Made by a program: the position numbers and the translations under genes | Origin: Nioella aestuarii | GTDB taxonomy: Bacteria; Pseudomonadota; Alphaproteobacteria; Rhodobacterales; Rhodobacteraceae | Direction of reading: 5' to 3' | DNA length: 64,000 nucleotides | Assembly (NCBI RefSeq): GCF_050896395.1 | Contig: NZ_JBPBBA010000022.1 | Span: 1 to 64,000, forward strand | The notes under the pieces: generated by a model | Database searches by the model: none | Told to the model about the DNA's origin: nothing | What the model saw: the letters and a program-made list of their open reading frames with translations, nothing else | Shown: piece by piece, positions 49,365 through 58,059 of the stretch | Position numbering within the stretch: the first letter of the stretch is position 1 | Layout: each line of letters opens with the position of its first letter

Positions 49365-50327
49365 ATGAATGTCTTGATCATCGGTGGTGGCGGCATGATC
49401 GGCGCGCGACTGGCCCGCAAGCTGGTCGAGATCGGCGCCCTGAACGATGTGCCGATCACCCAGCTTACGCTTGCAGATATCGCCGCGCCTGCTGCACCAA
49501 AGGCTCCGTTTCCCGTCACAACGCTTTCAGCGGATATTACATCTGCCGGGGATCGGGCAAAGCTGCTGGCGGGCCGCCCGGACGTGATCTTTCAGCTGGC
49601 TGCGATCGTGTCCGGTGCGGCAGAAGCGGATTTCGACCTTGGCTATCGCGTCAATCTTGGTGGCGTTCAGGCCCTGCTGGAAGATATCCGAGTTGCGGGC
49701 ACATGCCCCGTTGTGGTGTCGACCTCGTCGGTTGCAGTCTTTGGCGGCACCCTGCCCGATCTGGTGCCCGACACCCACCACCTGACCCCGCAAAGCAGCT
49801 ACGGCACGCAGAAGGCCATGGCAGAGCTGCTGCTGGCCGACCATAGCCGCAAGGGGCATCTGGATGGTCGCACCGTGCGGCTACCTACGATCACCGTCAG
49901 GCCCGGCAAACCCAATGCGGCAGCGTCGAGCTTCGTGTCTGGCATTATCCGCGAACCGCTGGCAGGTCAGCGCGCCACCCTGCCCGTCCCCCGTGATACG
50001 GGACTTTGGATCGCCTCGCCCGACTGCGCTGTCGACACGCTGATCCATGCCTCAGGCCTGCCGAGGGGCGCAATTGGGCCTGGATGTGCGGTGAACGGGC
50101 GCGGTCTGACCGTGACTGCCGGGCAAATGTTGCAGGCGCTGGAACGGGCTGCAGGACCGAAGATTGCAGCATTGGTGGACGAAACCCCGGATCTGGCCAT
50201 TGCTGCCATTGTCACAAGCTGGCCCCGTGCCTTTACATGCGACACGGCACGCGCCCTTGGCTTTCCGGTGGATGATGACATCGACGCGATCATTGCCCTG
50301 CATATCAACGAAAACCCCGCGACCTGA
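49365..50327 (+). CDS. denD: D-erythronate dehydrogenase-like extended SDR
   Basis: A 320-residue NAD-dependent epimerase/dehydratase-fold protein: MNVLIIGGGGMIGARLARKLVEIG, DVIFQLAAIVSGAAEADFDLGYRVNLGGVQALLEDI, STSSVAVFGG and an intact YxxxK at SSYGTQKAMAELLL, then RLPTITVRPGKPNAAASSFVSGIIREPLAG. These segments are those of DenD, which oxidises D-erythronate to 2-oxo-tetronate. The usual partners (kinase OtnK, OtnC, OtnI) are not nearby, so the in vivo substrate is not certain. GGGAGAG precedes the start. Confidence 0.82.
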   Translation: MNVLIIGGGGMIGARLARKLVEIGALNDVPITQLTLADIAAPAAPKAPFPVTTLSADITSAGDRAKLLAGRPDVIFQLAAIVSGAAEADFDLGYRVNLGGVQALLEDIRVAGTCPVVVSTSSVAVFGGTLPDLVPDTHHLTPQSSYGTQKAMAELLLADHSRKGHLDGRTVRLPTITVRPGKPNAAASSFVSGIIREPLAGQRATLPVPRDTGLWIASPDCAVDTLIHASGLPRGAIGPGCAVNGRGLTVTAGQMLQALERAAGPKIAALVDETPDLAIAAIVTSWPRAFTCDTARALGFPVDDDIDAIIALHINENPAT

Positions 50328-50337
50328 CGGCGCGGGG
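50315..50337 (+). terminator. Hairpin spanning the denD stop codon
   Basis: CCCCGCG/CGCGGGG perfect stem with the TGA stop in its loop and a T-rich segment soon after. A plausible intrinsic terminator for denD. Confidence 0.5.
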
Positions 50338-50366
50338 ATGTTTCGTTTCAGCCTGGGATCGGCAGG

Positions 50367-51017
50367 TTAACCACCGTCGGCGATGATTGCCGCAACCTCT
50401 TGATTGCGCAGCTCGACAGCCGCCTGCCGCGCAAGGATTTCCCGGTTGTTGTCAGAATCGTCGTCATAGACACGCTCTTCCCGAACGCCGGGGATCTCGG
50501 CAAAAGCTTCCATCGTACGGCGTGGGAAGTACGTACGCTGAATATGCCCCCAGCCGGGAACCTGGCTCAGGATATGAGAGATCGAGAAAGAACATTGCGC
50601 CTTGGGCACTGCACCATAGGACAGAACCGCCTGGCTTAACTGTGCGGCGATTGCGGGTGAAACTTCAATCTCCTGCACCACCACGTGATAAGTCTCTCGC
50701 GCGTGGTAATCCATGTAGAAGTCGTGCAATTGCGGGCTCATTCCGAAGAACACGTCGTTGCGTTCGGGGGCCTGCGGGTGGTGCCAAGTTCCGGCGGGAT
50801 CGAACAGCAGCCGCTGTTCTCCGTCGATCATCAGGGCGGAATGCCCGCCAGCCCCGGACCTGTTCGAGATCATCGTATAGAGCGTCACTGTGGGCGGGCC
50901 CGCAGGAACGTATCGCGCGCGCGCAACGGCTTCATCCGGAGCCCACACCGGCTCTGCGCCGCAAGCGGCCAGTCCGAGCAGCAGCCCAAGGGCCAGAAAC
51001 GCGCGCCGGAAGATCAT
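50367..51017 (-). CDS. Lipoprotein, possibly with a permuted papain-like fold
   Basis: A 216-residue lipoprotein: signal peptide with lipobox LGLAAC (FLALGLLLGLAAC-GAEP). The mature part has GGHSALMIDGEQRLLFDPAGTWHHP and, ~80 residues later, AQCSFSISHIL. The order His then Cys, with GHSALMI and DPAG, recalls permuted NlpC/P60-like (LRAT, DUF4105) enzymes; no family could be named with certainty. Its ATG overlaps the cox subunit IV stop by 4 bases. Start 51017 was chosen for the signal peptide. Confidence 0.65.
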   Translation of the reverse strand: MIFRRAFLALGLLLGLAACGAEPVWAPDEAVARARYVPAGPPTVTLYTMISNRSGAGGHSALMIDGEQRLLFDPAGTWHHPQAPERNDVFFGMSPQLHDFYMDYHARETYHVVVQEIEVSPAIAAQLSQAVLSYGAVPKAQCSFSISHILSQVPGWGHIQRTYFPRRTMEAFAEIPGVREERVYDDDSDNNREILARQAAVELRNQEVAAIIADGG

Positions 51018-51154
51018 TGGAAGAACACCGCCAGGATCACGACCACGACCAGACATGCAATGATGCTGTTTGTCAGGAACTTGACGAAGCCATTGAAGGT
51101 CGCTTCCTGCTCTTGAATTTCCATTTCACCGTGCTTGTGGGTGTTGTCAGCCAT
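51014..51154 (-). CDS. aa3-type cytochrome c oxidase subunit IV (small)
   Basis: A 46-residue protein too short for most gene callers. It reads MADNTHKHGEMEIQEQEATF, then NGFVKFLTNSIIACLVVVV and ends VILAVFFQ: a polar, acidic N-terminal segment and a single C-terminal transmembrane helix. This is the pattern of the alphaproteobacterial aa3-type oxidase subunit IV (PF07835), where HGxMDIxxxExTFxGF is typical. It overlaps the lipoprotein gene start (ATGA 51014-51017). No other oxidase subunit is encoded in the window. Confidence 0.88.
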   Translation of the reverse strand: MADNTHKHGEMEIQEQEATFNGFVKFLTNSIIACLVVVVILAVFFQ

Positions 51155-51248
51155 CGGGTGTGTCCCCATTCGTCATCTGTGTTGCGTTGCGATTCGAATT
51201 AGACGATTTCGCCGCGCCTGTCACGGGTTTCACCCCCTTGTATCGCCC

Positions 51249-52079
51249 CTATGTGACGGTTTTACCCGGCTCCCGGGCTTCTGTGGTCAGCAACAGCGGG
51301 CATTGATCCGATACCTCCGGGTTTCGCACCACGTCGAACACGGTCTCGGCAAGTGAGGCGCTGACCAGCATGTAGTCGGCAAACTTGCCGGGCTTTGCAT
51401 ATAGCCTCGTGCGCGTGCCGTCATGGCCCCGTCCAATGACCAGATCACACAGCCCGATCCCGGCCAAAACATCAAACGTGGCGCTGTCGGGTAAAACGTT
51501 GAAATCGCCGCAGGTCACGATGTCATCCTCCGGCTCGGAGAGGCTTTGGATGAGGGCTGCAAGACGCTCTGCCTGCGCAAGCCGTTCGGGGGTGTCCCCC
51601 TTGCCCGACAGATCACGCAAGCCATGCATGTGAACGACCGTCAATGCCCTGTCGCGCGCATGGTCCCAGACCCGGATGCCATGGGCATTTCGGGACCTCG
51701 GATGGTCACCGAACCCGTTGGCACCATAGCTTTTGTGCACGAACCCTTGCACCTGCCCGATCACCGGCACCGTCCGCCGCACGAAGGTGGCAAGCCCCCA
51801 TTGCGACGGTACAGGGCGGTCCCCGTCCCACAGAACACCCTGCGCTGCCGGGCAAAACTGGCCCGCATGATCGGGCAGCGCGGCAGCGATATCGCGGAAC
51901 AGGTTGGCGCGCTGGTTCAGCACATGATCGCCGTCCCGATAGATTAGCCAATCCTTGTCGCTTTCGGGGCTGTGGGTCACCTCCTGCAGGCAAAGAATGT
52001 CCGGGGACGCTTCCGAAAGATACGCGATCAGCGCATCATGCAGTTTGCCGCCCCAGGCATTCAGGCACAGAACGCGCAT
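51249..52079 (-). CDS. Endonuclease/exonuclease/phosphatase-family hydrolase
   Basis: A 276-residue EEP-fold protein: MRVLCLNAWGG, DILCLQEVTHSP (catalytic metal-ligand Glu), VVHMHGL in place of the usual HL, ERLAQAERLAALIQSL, CGDFNVLPDSATFDVL with D and N of the active site, and FADYMLVSASL. It hydrolyses phosphodiester or phosphomonoester substrates, either nucleic acid or small molecule. Cytosolic by absence of a signal peptide. Adjacent to the DUF6173 gene (one shared base), same strand. Confidence 0.83.
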   Translation of the reverse strand: MRVLCLNAWGGKLHDALIAYLSEASPDILCLQEVTHSPESDKDWLIYRDGDHVLNQRANLFRDIAAALPDHAGQFCPAAQGVLWDGDRPVPSQWGLATFVRRTVPVIGQVQGFVHKSYGANGFGDHPRSRNAHGIRVWDHARDRALTVVHMHGLRDLSGKGDTPERLAQAERLAALIQSLSEPEDDIVTCGDFNVLPDSATFDVLAGIGLCDLVIGRGHDGTRTRLYAKPGKFADYMLVSASLAETVFDVVRNPEVSDQCPLLLTTEAREPGKTVT

Positions 52080-52546
52080 CAGCCTTCGGCCTCGGCCTCC
52101 AGATCACCCGCCAGCCGGAAACCGATCCTCTGGGCGGGGCGGTCGGGCTGTTTCGGCAGGGCGCGCAGGGTGACGTTTAGCTGGCTTACATGTTGGATCA
52201 TCTGGGTTTTGATCCCCACATCGTCGCTGCCATAGAAGGTCAGGATATCGGGGCCGAAAAAGCCCATCCCCTCGATCCGCATCACGCCGCTGTCGGACCC
52301 GGTAAAGCCCATGGCGACCTCGTGTTCCGCATCCAGCTGCTTCTCGAAATTCTGGATGTAGAGGATGATCCGCTCATAGGCCCATTCGGCGGACGATTTC
52401 TCTTCCACCGGTTTTTCCTGCACTTTTGCGGGCAGGGGCAGTTGCTCTGGTGTTGGCGGGGTGCAGGGATCGCAATGCACAACGCCCGCGTCGGGTAGCG
52501 CTGCGGCTTCCATCGCCTCTGCCGAAGTCTGGATATCCTGTGTCAC
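52079..52546 (-). CDS. DUF6173-family protein
   Basis: A 155-residue protein. An acidic, proline-rich N-terminal ~50 residues precedes the conserved part SAEWAYERIILYIQNFEKQLDAEHEVAMGFTGSDSGVMRIEGMGFFGPDILTFYG, then IQHVSQLNVTLRALPK and RIGFRLAGDL. This matches the DUF6173 proteins of Rhodobacterales; the function is unknown. Its start overlaps the MBL gene stop by 4 bases, so it is part of the acyl-CoA dehydrogenase operon. Confidence 0.75.
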   Translation of the reverse strand: MTQDIQTSAEAMEAAALPDAGVVHCDPCTPPTPEQLPLPAKVQEKPVEEKSSAEWAYERIILYIQNFEKQLDAEHEVAMGFTGSDSGVMRIEGMGFFGPDILTFYGSDDVGIKTQMIQHVSQLNVTLRALPKQPDRPAQRIGFRLAGDLEAEAEG

Positions 52547-53571
52547 GTTTCCTCCCTAAGCTGCCAAAGCCACGCGCCGTCTTCCCGTTTCTCGCGCGTG
52601 ACCTCGCCCAGGGCAAGGAGGTGATTGAGATGCGCCATCGCCTCGACCAGCGCCAACCCATAGGTGCCTTCGCCGATCTGCCTTTTGAACAAGGGCAAAA
52701 AGCAGTCAGAGGCGACGCGGGGCCGGTCCAGATGCTCACGCAGACGTGACAGCGCGCCGTGATGGTTCTCGATCAGCTGATGCAAGCGGTCGGGCAATCC
52801 GGTGAAGGGCAGCTTATGGCCCGGCAGCACCAGTTGATCGGCGCGTGCATAGCGCGCGAGATGCCCGCAGCTTTCAATCCAGTCGGTCACCGGGTCAGCC
52901 ATCGGCTCGGTTGCATAGACGCCCAGATTTGGGGAAATCGACGGCAAGAGCTGATCACCCCCCAGAACCAGAGGCTCATCCCGGCACCACAGCGTCGCGT
53001 GTTCCGGCGCGTGGCCATGGCCGATCCGCACGTCCCAGTCTCGCCCGCCGATGCGCAGATGGTCGCCCTTTCGGATGCGGGTATAGCCAAGCGGCATCGG
53101 GGCCAGGACATCGGCGAAGTTGAAGGGCCGCTCTGCCGCGCGTTTGGCGAAAATCTCCGGGTCCATGCCCGCGCTGCGCCAAAAGGCCAGCGTTTCCTCG
53201 GTCGGGGTCTCCTGCACATCCAGCACCAGCATCCGCGCCATAAGCCAGGCCGTCCGGGTGGTGATCAGCTCTGCCCCGCGCGATTGAAACCAACCCGCCA
53301 ACCCCACATGGTCGGGATGGTGATGAGTGACCAGCACCCGCGCCACGGGCAGACCGCCAAGCGGCCCCGCCAGCACCTCCTCCCACATGGCCCGCGCCTT
53401 GCGGCTGTTGAAGCCTGTGTCGACTATGGTCCAGCCATCCGCGTCCCGCAAAGCGAAGACGTTCACATGGTCCAGCGCCATCGGCAGCGGGAAGCGCAGC
53501 CAGAGGACGTCCTCGGCGACCTCAATGGCCTCACCTGGGGCCGGGGGTGTTTCGAAAGGGTATCGGATCAC
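52543..53571 (-). CDS. MBL-fold metallohydrolase
   Basis: A 342-residue metallo-beta-lactamase-fold protein: WTIVDTGFNSRKAR, metal site VTHHHPDHVGLAGWF (HxHxDH), later GHGHAPEHATLW and LVLGGDQLLPSISPNLGVY, LVLPGHKLPF, and a C-terminal winged-helix-like region with EAMAHLNHLLALGEV, as in the LACTB2/glyoxalase-II-like branch. It overlaps the acyl-CoA dehydrogenase gene by 4 bases and DUF6173 by 4. A thioesterase or hydrolase role on CoA-pathway products is plausible. Confidence 0.85.
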   Translation of the reverse strand: MIRYPFETPPAPGEAIEVAEDVLWLRFPLPMALDHVNVFALRDADGWTIVDTGFNSRKARAMWEEVLAGPLGGLPVARVLVTHHHPDHVGLAGWFQSRGAELITTRTAWLMARMLVLDVQETPTEETLAFWRSAGMDPEIFAKRAAERPFNFADVLAPMPLGYTRIRKGDHLRIGGRDWDVRIGHGHAPEHATLWCRDEPLVLGGDQLLPSISPNLGVYATEPMADPVTDWIESCGHLARYARADQLVLPGHKLPFTGLPDRLHQLIENHHGALSRLREHLDRPRVASDCFLPLFKRQIGEGTYGLALVEAMAHLNHLLALGEVTREKREDGAWLWQLREET

Positions 53572-55265
53572 GCCGCGAACTCATCCGCGTTCAGCGCATA
53601 GACATCCTCGGACCCGGCCAACGCCTGCGTCAGCAGACCATGCGCCTCTGGCAACAGTCGCCCAAGGAAGAAGCGTGCCAGTTTGGTGCGCGGGCCTTCG
53701 CCGCCCTCGGCCATCGACGCCTTCAGGTGGTAGTGCCCACCCAGTACACGCGCCACGGCCATCAGGTAGGGCACCGCCCCCGCGAAGCGGTCGTTCATCT
53801 CCATGCCGACCAGCGTTTCCGTCGCCGTGCGCAGCGCAGTCGCCGCCGCCGCCAGCCCGGCATGATCACCCGCTGCTGCCGTCGCGTCGACCTCATCGAG
53901 CAGCGCGAACATCGCCGCCCCGCCATCCATCATCTTGCGCGCTACGAGGTCCATCGCCTGAATGCCGTTGGTGCCCTCGTAAATCGCTGTCACCCGCACA
54001 TCGCGCAGATACTGCGCCGCGCCGGTTTCCTCGATAAAGCCCATGCCGCCATGCACCTGAATGCCCATCTGGCTAACGGTGATGCCGGTCTCGGTCCCAT
54101 AGGCTTTGGTTACCGGCGTCAGCAACGCAGCACGCGCTTTCCAAACCGCGTCCCCGGTCGCCGTCGCCATGTCGATCGACACCGCATTGTCCAAAGCAAT
54201 GGACCGGGCCGCAAAGATCTCGGCCTTCATCTGCATCAGCATCCGACGCACATCGGCATGGTCCAGGATCGTGCCGGTGCCGCCCTCGACCGGGCTACGA
54301 CCCTGCTTGCGTTCCAGCGCATAGGACAGCGCGTGCTGATAAGCGCCCTCGGCAGCACACAGCCCCTGCACCCCCACACCTAGCCGCGCATTGTTCATCA
54401 TGGTGAACATCGCCGCCATGCCGCCATGAGGGTGGCCCACCATCCAGCCACGCGCACCATCGAACTGCATCACCGCCGTGGGCGAGCCATGCAGGCCAAG
54501 CTTGTGTTCCAGGCTTACGACATTCAGGCTGTTCCGTTCACCGGGGTTGCCATCCGCATCGGGGATAAACTTGGGCACCATGAACAGGCTGATCCCCTTC
54601 GTTCCCGGCACCCCGTCGGGCAATCGTGCCAGCACCAAATGGCAGGTATTGGCGGTGAAATCGTTGTCACCCCAGCTGATGTAGATCTTCTGCCCGGTGA
54701 CGGCGTAGGTTCCGTCGCCATTGGGTTCCGCCTTTGATCGTAGCGCGCCCACATCCGACCCGGCCTGCGGTTCGGTCAGGTTCATGGTGCCGTTCCATTC
54801 GCCGGAAATCAGCTTGGGCAGGTAAATCGCCTTCAGCTCGTCACTGGCATGATGCTCCAGCGCCTCGATCTGGCCCTGGGTCATCAGCGGGTTCAGCTGC
54901 AATGACAGGCAAGCCGACCCCACCATCTCGTTCACAGCCGTCGTCACCGCCATCGGCAGGCCAAGCCCGCCATATTCCGGATCAGCCGACATGCCAACGT
55001 AACCACCCTCAGCAATCGCCTGATAGCCGTCCCCAAAGCCCGGGCTGGTTCGCACCACGCCGTTTTCAAGATAGGCGCCCTGCAGGTCACCGCTTCGGTT
55101 CAGTGGTGCCAGCACCGTTTCCGCCAACTTGCCCGCTTCGGTCAGGATGGCAGTGACCATATCCGGCGTGGCCTCGGCAAACCGATCCGTCGCGGCGACA
55201 CGGTCGAGGCCGACGATATTCTCGAAGATAAACTCGAAATCAGTCACGGGCGCTGTATAGGGCAT
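53568..55265 (-). CDS. Acyl-CoA dehydrogenase (large, DmdC/FadE-like)
   Basis: A 565-residue flavoenzyme, longer than classical ~380-residue ACADs because of N- and C-terminal extensions, as in the DmdC (methylmercaptopropionyl-CoA dehydrogenase) and related groups. Seen are MNLTEPQAGSDVGALRSKA, YISWGDNDF, GLHGSPTAVMQFDGARGWMVG, MNNARLGVGVQGLCAAEGAYQHALSYALERKQG and the catalytic glutamate region VTAIYEGTNGIQAMDLV. It could serve beta-oxidation or DMSP demethylation; the sequence does not decide. First gene of the operon with MBL, DUF6173 and EEP genes. Start 55265 (MPYTAPVTDF) preferred; GGAGG lies upstream. Confidence 0.86.
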   Translation of the reverse strand: MPYTAPVTDFEFIFENIVGLDRVAATDRFAEATPDMVTAILTEAGKLAETVLAPLNRSGDLQGAYLENGVVRTSPGFGDGYQAIAEGGYVGMSADPEYGGLGLPMAVTTAVNEMVGSACLSLQLNPLMTQGQIEALEHHASDELKAIYLPKLISGEWNGTMNLTEPQAGSDVGALRSKAEPNGDGTYAVTGQKIYISWGDNDFTANTCHLVLARLPDGVPGTKGISLFMVPKFIPDADGNPGERNSLNVVSLEHKLGLHGSPTAVMQFDGARGWMVGHPHGGMAAMFTMMNNARLGVGVQGLCAAEGAYQHALSYALERKQGRSPVEGGTGTILDHADVRRMLMQMKAEIFAARSIALDNAVSIDMATATGDAVWKARAALLTPVTKAYGTETGITVSQMGIQVHGGMGFIEETGAAQYLRDVRVTAIYEGTNGIQAMDLVARKMMDGGAAMFALLDEVDATAAAGDHAGLAAAATALRTATETLVGMEMNDRFAGAVPYLMAVARVLGGHYHLKASMAEGGEGPRTKLARFFLGRLLPEAHGLLTQALAGSEDVYALNADEFAA

Positions 55266-55379
55266 GGTCACTCCTCCTTGGCACGGGCTTGGCACGGGAT
55301 CGGGCCGACACTATGGGCCTGTCCTTGAGGCAGATATTTTGCGATACCCGCCTCAATCAACAGAAACGTTACGTCGCTC

Positions 55380-56339
55380 ATGGATTACGGCAACACAGAT
55401 CTGCTATCCCCCGATCTGACAGGGATTGCCCGGGCAGCACAGCTGTTGGCCGAAGGGCAGCTTGTCGGCCTGCCCACGGAGACTGTCTATGGGCTAGCCG
55501 GGGACGCCACCAGCGACATGGCCTGCGCCCGCATCTTCGAGGCCAAGGGCCGCCCCCGTTTCAACCCGCTGATCGTGCATCTGCCGTCGATCGAAGCGGC
55601 CGAGCGCATCGCCATCCTGACCGGCACGGCACATGATCTCGCCGCTGCCTTCTGGCCCGGTCCGCTGACAATGGTCCTGCCCCTTCGCAACGGGCATGGC
55701 CTCTCGCCGCTCGTCACCGCTGGCCTCGACACGGTTGCTGTTCGCCTGCCCGCTCATCCCCTGATGCGCGGCGTCATGGAGGCGTTCGGGCGTCCCATCG
55801 CGGCGCCCTCCGCAAACCCCTCGGGCCGGATCAGCCCCACTACCGCCGAGCATGTTCTGAACGGCCTCGGAGGCCGGATCGCCGCCGTTCTCGATGGCGG
55901 CCCCTGCGGCGTTGGCCTCGAATCCACCATCCTTGCGCCAGCGGATGCCGGCACGCGATTGCTCCGCGAGGGCGGGCTTCCGCGCGAAGCGATAGAACCG
56001 CTCACTGGACCGCTGGTCACCGACACCACTCCGGGCAAGGTTCAGGCCCCGGGTCAACTTTCCAGCCACTATGCGCCGCGCGCGCTTGTCCGGTTGAACA
56101 GCCCCCTGACCGATCTAAACGCCATCCGCGTGGGCTTCGGCCCCTGCAATGCGGACCTCACCCTCTCCGCATCCGGCGACCTCATCGAAGCTGCCGCAAA
56201 TCTCTTCTCGACGCTTCACGCCGCAGACGATCTGGCGCGCCGCAAACACGCCGCAGAAATCCACATCGCGCCGATCCCCGATAAGGGCCTGGGCCGCGCC
56301 ATAAACGATCGCCTGACCCGCGCCGCCGCGCCGCGTTAA
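55380..56339 (+). CDS. L-threonylcarbamoyladenylate synthase (Sua5/YrdC/YwlC)
   Basis: A 319-residue enzyme for the first step of tRNA t6A37 synthesis, from threonine, bicarbonate and ATP. The YrdC domain is residues ~15-205 (GLPTETVYGLAGDA, AKGRPRFNPLIVHL, FWPGPLTMVLP, AVRLPAHPLMR, PIAAPSANPSGRISPTTAEHV, GLESTIL). A Sua5 domain follows the PGQLSSHYAPR linker. The full two-domain length marks it as Sua5 rather than TsaC. Divergent from the acyl-CoA dehydrogenase. Its stop is followed after 4 bases by a conserved 36-base module. Confidence 0.93.
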   Translation: MDYGNTDLLSPDLTGIARAAQLLAEGQLVGLPTETVYGLAGDATSDMACARIFEAKGRPRFNPLIVHLPSIEAAERIAILTGTAHDLAAAFWPGPLTMVLPLRNGHGLSPLVTAGLDTVAVRLPAHPLMRGVMEAFGRPIAAPSANPSGRISPTTAEHVLNGLGGRIAAVLDGGPCGVGLESTILAPADAGTRLLREGGLPREAIEPLTGPLVTDTTPGKVQAPGQLSSHYAPRALVRLNSPLTDLNAIRVGFGPCNADLTLSASGDLIEAAANLFSTLHAADDLARRKHAAEIHIAPIPDKGLGRAINDRLTRAAAPR

Positions 56340-56343
56340 TCGT

Positions 56344-56379
56344 TTCTTCTTGGCTGAAATACTCTTGCCGGAGGCATCC
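56344..56379 (+). repeat. Conserved 36-base module, copy D
   Basis: TTCTTCTTGG, CTGAAAT, ACTCTTGCCGGAGGCATCC, starting 4 bases after the sua5 stop; the hairpin carries one substitution relative to the other copies. Confidence 0.7.
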
Positions 56380-56429
56380 CCGCTCCCGACAGGCGCCTTC
56401 CCATCTGACACTCTCTGGCCCCTCCAAGG

Positions 56430-56501
56430 ATCCGTGGCAACGCGGGTCGACGTGGGCTCCCCTGCCAAGGGGGGCTTGAGGAGGCCCGCACCCCCGCGCC
56501 G
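56430..56501 (+). repeat. Dispersed extragenic repeat, copy D (degenerate 3' end)
   Basis: ATCCGTGGCAACGCGGGTCG, TGGGCTCCCC/GGGGGGCTTGAGGAGG; the normal CGGCGAAACCG end is replaced by sequence running into the convergent yqgE gene. Confidence 0.65.
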
Positions 56502-57059
56502 TCAGGCGCGCCCGGCATCTGCGGACAGCATCAGGGGCGACACTCCAAGCTTGCCAAGCGCCGCTTCCCATTTGCCGTCCATATCGGTTCCGAAGACGAT
56601 CCCCGCATCCGCATCGCAGGTCAGCCATCCATTCTGGCCGATCTCATCCTCCAACTGCCCCGGCCCCCACCCGGAATAACCAAGCGCCATCACCGCCTGC
56701 GCGGGTCCTTCGCCATGGGCAAGGTCTTCCAGCACATCGAGCGTCGCCGTCATGGCAAAGCCGCCAACCACCTGCAACGTGCCATCCGCGTCACCATAAT
56801 CGGCGCTATGCAGGACAAAGCCCCGTCCGGTTTCCACCGGCCCGCCATAGAGGATCGGAACTTTCGGCGGCTGCATCGCCTCGATCCCCAGCTGGCTGAT
56901 CATCTCGGCAAAGCTTACCTCGGTGACGGGCTTGTTCACGATCAGCCCCATGGCCCCGTCATCGGAATGGTCGCATATCAGCACAACAGCCCCGGCAAAC
57001 CGGGGATCGCCCATTCCGGGCATGGCAATCAGAAGCTGTCCCGTCAGATTTGTGGTCAT
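56502..57059 (-). CDS. YqgE/AlgH-family protein (DUF179)
   Basis: A 185-residue protein: LTGQLLIAMPGMGDPRFAGAVVLICDHSDDGAMGLIVNKPV, ILYGGPVETGRGFVLHS, DVLEDLAHGEGPAQAVMALGYSGWGPGQLEDEIGQNGWL and a terminal KWEAALGKLGV. These are DUF179 hallmarks; the molecular function is unsettled. The start at 57059 (MTTNLTGQLL) was chosen over a long upstream opening that enters the divergent gene's leader. Confidence 0.93.
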   Translation of the reverse strand: MTTNLTGQLLIAMPGMGDPRFAGAVVLICDHSDDGAMGLIVNKPVTEVSFAEMISQLGIEAMQPPKVPILYGGPVETGRGFVLHSADYGDADGTLQVVGGFAMTATLDVLEDLAHGEGPAQAVMALGYSGWGPGQLEDEIGQNGWLTCDADAGIVFGTDMDGKWEAALGKLGVSPLMLSADAGRA

Positions 57060-57195
57060 ATCCAAGATTTTTCGCCCCGTTTCGTAAACATGTGCGGATT
57101 TTTGAATGGGTGCAAGCACGCAGCGCACCCGGTCACGGAACAATTCGCCAAATCGTGACTTCCCTTTGAACAGCCGAGGCAATACCTGCTGTTGC

Positions 57196-58026
57196 ATGAT
57201 CACATCCCTGCTTTCCCGCGCGCTGATGGCGCTGACCTGCTTTTTCGCTCTGCCGCTGACATCTTTGCCAGCGGCGGCCCAGTCTGGCGCTGCGCCCGAG
57301 GATATGGTGCAGGTCGAACTGCTCGAGGGCTGGCGGCATGCCGACGGAAGTCACATGGCCGGGCTGCTGATCCGGCTTTCACCGGGCTGGAAGACCTACT
57401 GGCGCGCACCGGGCGAGGCGGGCATTCCCCCGCGCCTGCAATTGCGCGATCGCGCCGGGCTTCTGTCCGCTGACCTGCATTGGCCCGTGCCCGAGGTGTT
57501 CCATTCCAACGGTATGCAATCCATCGGCTACAGCTCTGACGTGGTGTTTCCGCTGGAACTGACGCTCGCCGATGGGACTGGCGCGCTGCGGCTGGCGGGG
57601 CGGATAGATCTTGGCGTGTGCCATGATATCTGCGTCCCGGTATCGGTGTCTCTGCGTGGCACCTTGCCTGCGGGCGGGCATCCCGATCCTCGGATCGCGG
57701 CGGCGCTGGCAGACAGGCCGCTCAGCGCAGCCGAGGCCGGGGCCGGGCGCGTGTCCTGCGACCTGACGCCAATCCGTGACGGTCTGCGTGTCGAGGCCCG
57801 CATCCCCCTGCCCCGTCAGGGCAGCGATGAAACCGTGGTCTTTGAGCTGCCGGATCCCGCGATCTGGATATCCGAGGCCATGGTTGAACGCAGCGGGAAT
57901 ATCCTGACCGCATCCGCCGATATCGTCCCGCCCGATGCCGGCCCCTTCGCGATGGACCGCTCTTCCCTGCGCATGACAGTGCTTGCAGGTGGATCGGCAG
58001 TGGAACTGACCGGCTGCCAGGGCTAA
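57196..58026 (+). CDS. Secreted DsbD N-domain-like protein (DsbC/DsbD-N fold)
   Basis: A 276-residue protein: signal peptide (MITSLLSRALMALTCFFALPLTSLPAAA), then VELLEGWRHADGSHMAGLLIRLSPGWKTYWRAPGEAGIPP, FPLELTLADG, RIDLGVCHDICVPVS with a Cys-x3-Cys pair, and a second immunoglobulin-like half. This is the PF11412 domain found at the N-terminus of DsbD, here as a stand-alone periplasmic protein. It probably takes part in thiol-disulfide exchange or copper/thiol stress. Divergent from yqgE. Confidence 0.85.
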   Translation: MITSLLSRALMALTCFFALPLTSLPAAAQSGAAPEDMVQVELLEGWRHADGSHMAGLLIRLSPGWKTYWRAPGEAGIPPRLQLRDRAGLLSADLHWPVPEVFHSNGMQSIGYSSDVVFPLELTLADGTGALRLAGRIDLGVCHDICVPVSVSLRGTLPAGGHPDPRIAAALADRPLSAAEAGAGRVSCDLTPIRDGLRVEARIPLPRQGSDETVVFELPDPAIWISEAMVERSGNILTASADIVPPDAGPFAMDRSSLRMTVLAGGSAVELTGCQG

Positions 58027-58059
58027 CCCCGGCAACCTGTCTTTCTTATCCTGAACAAC

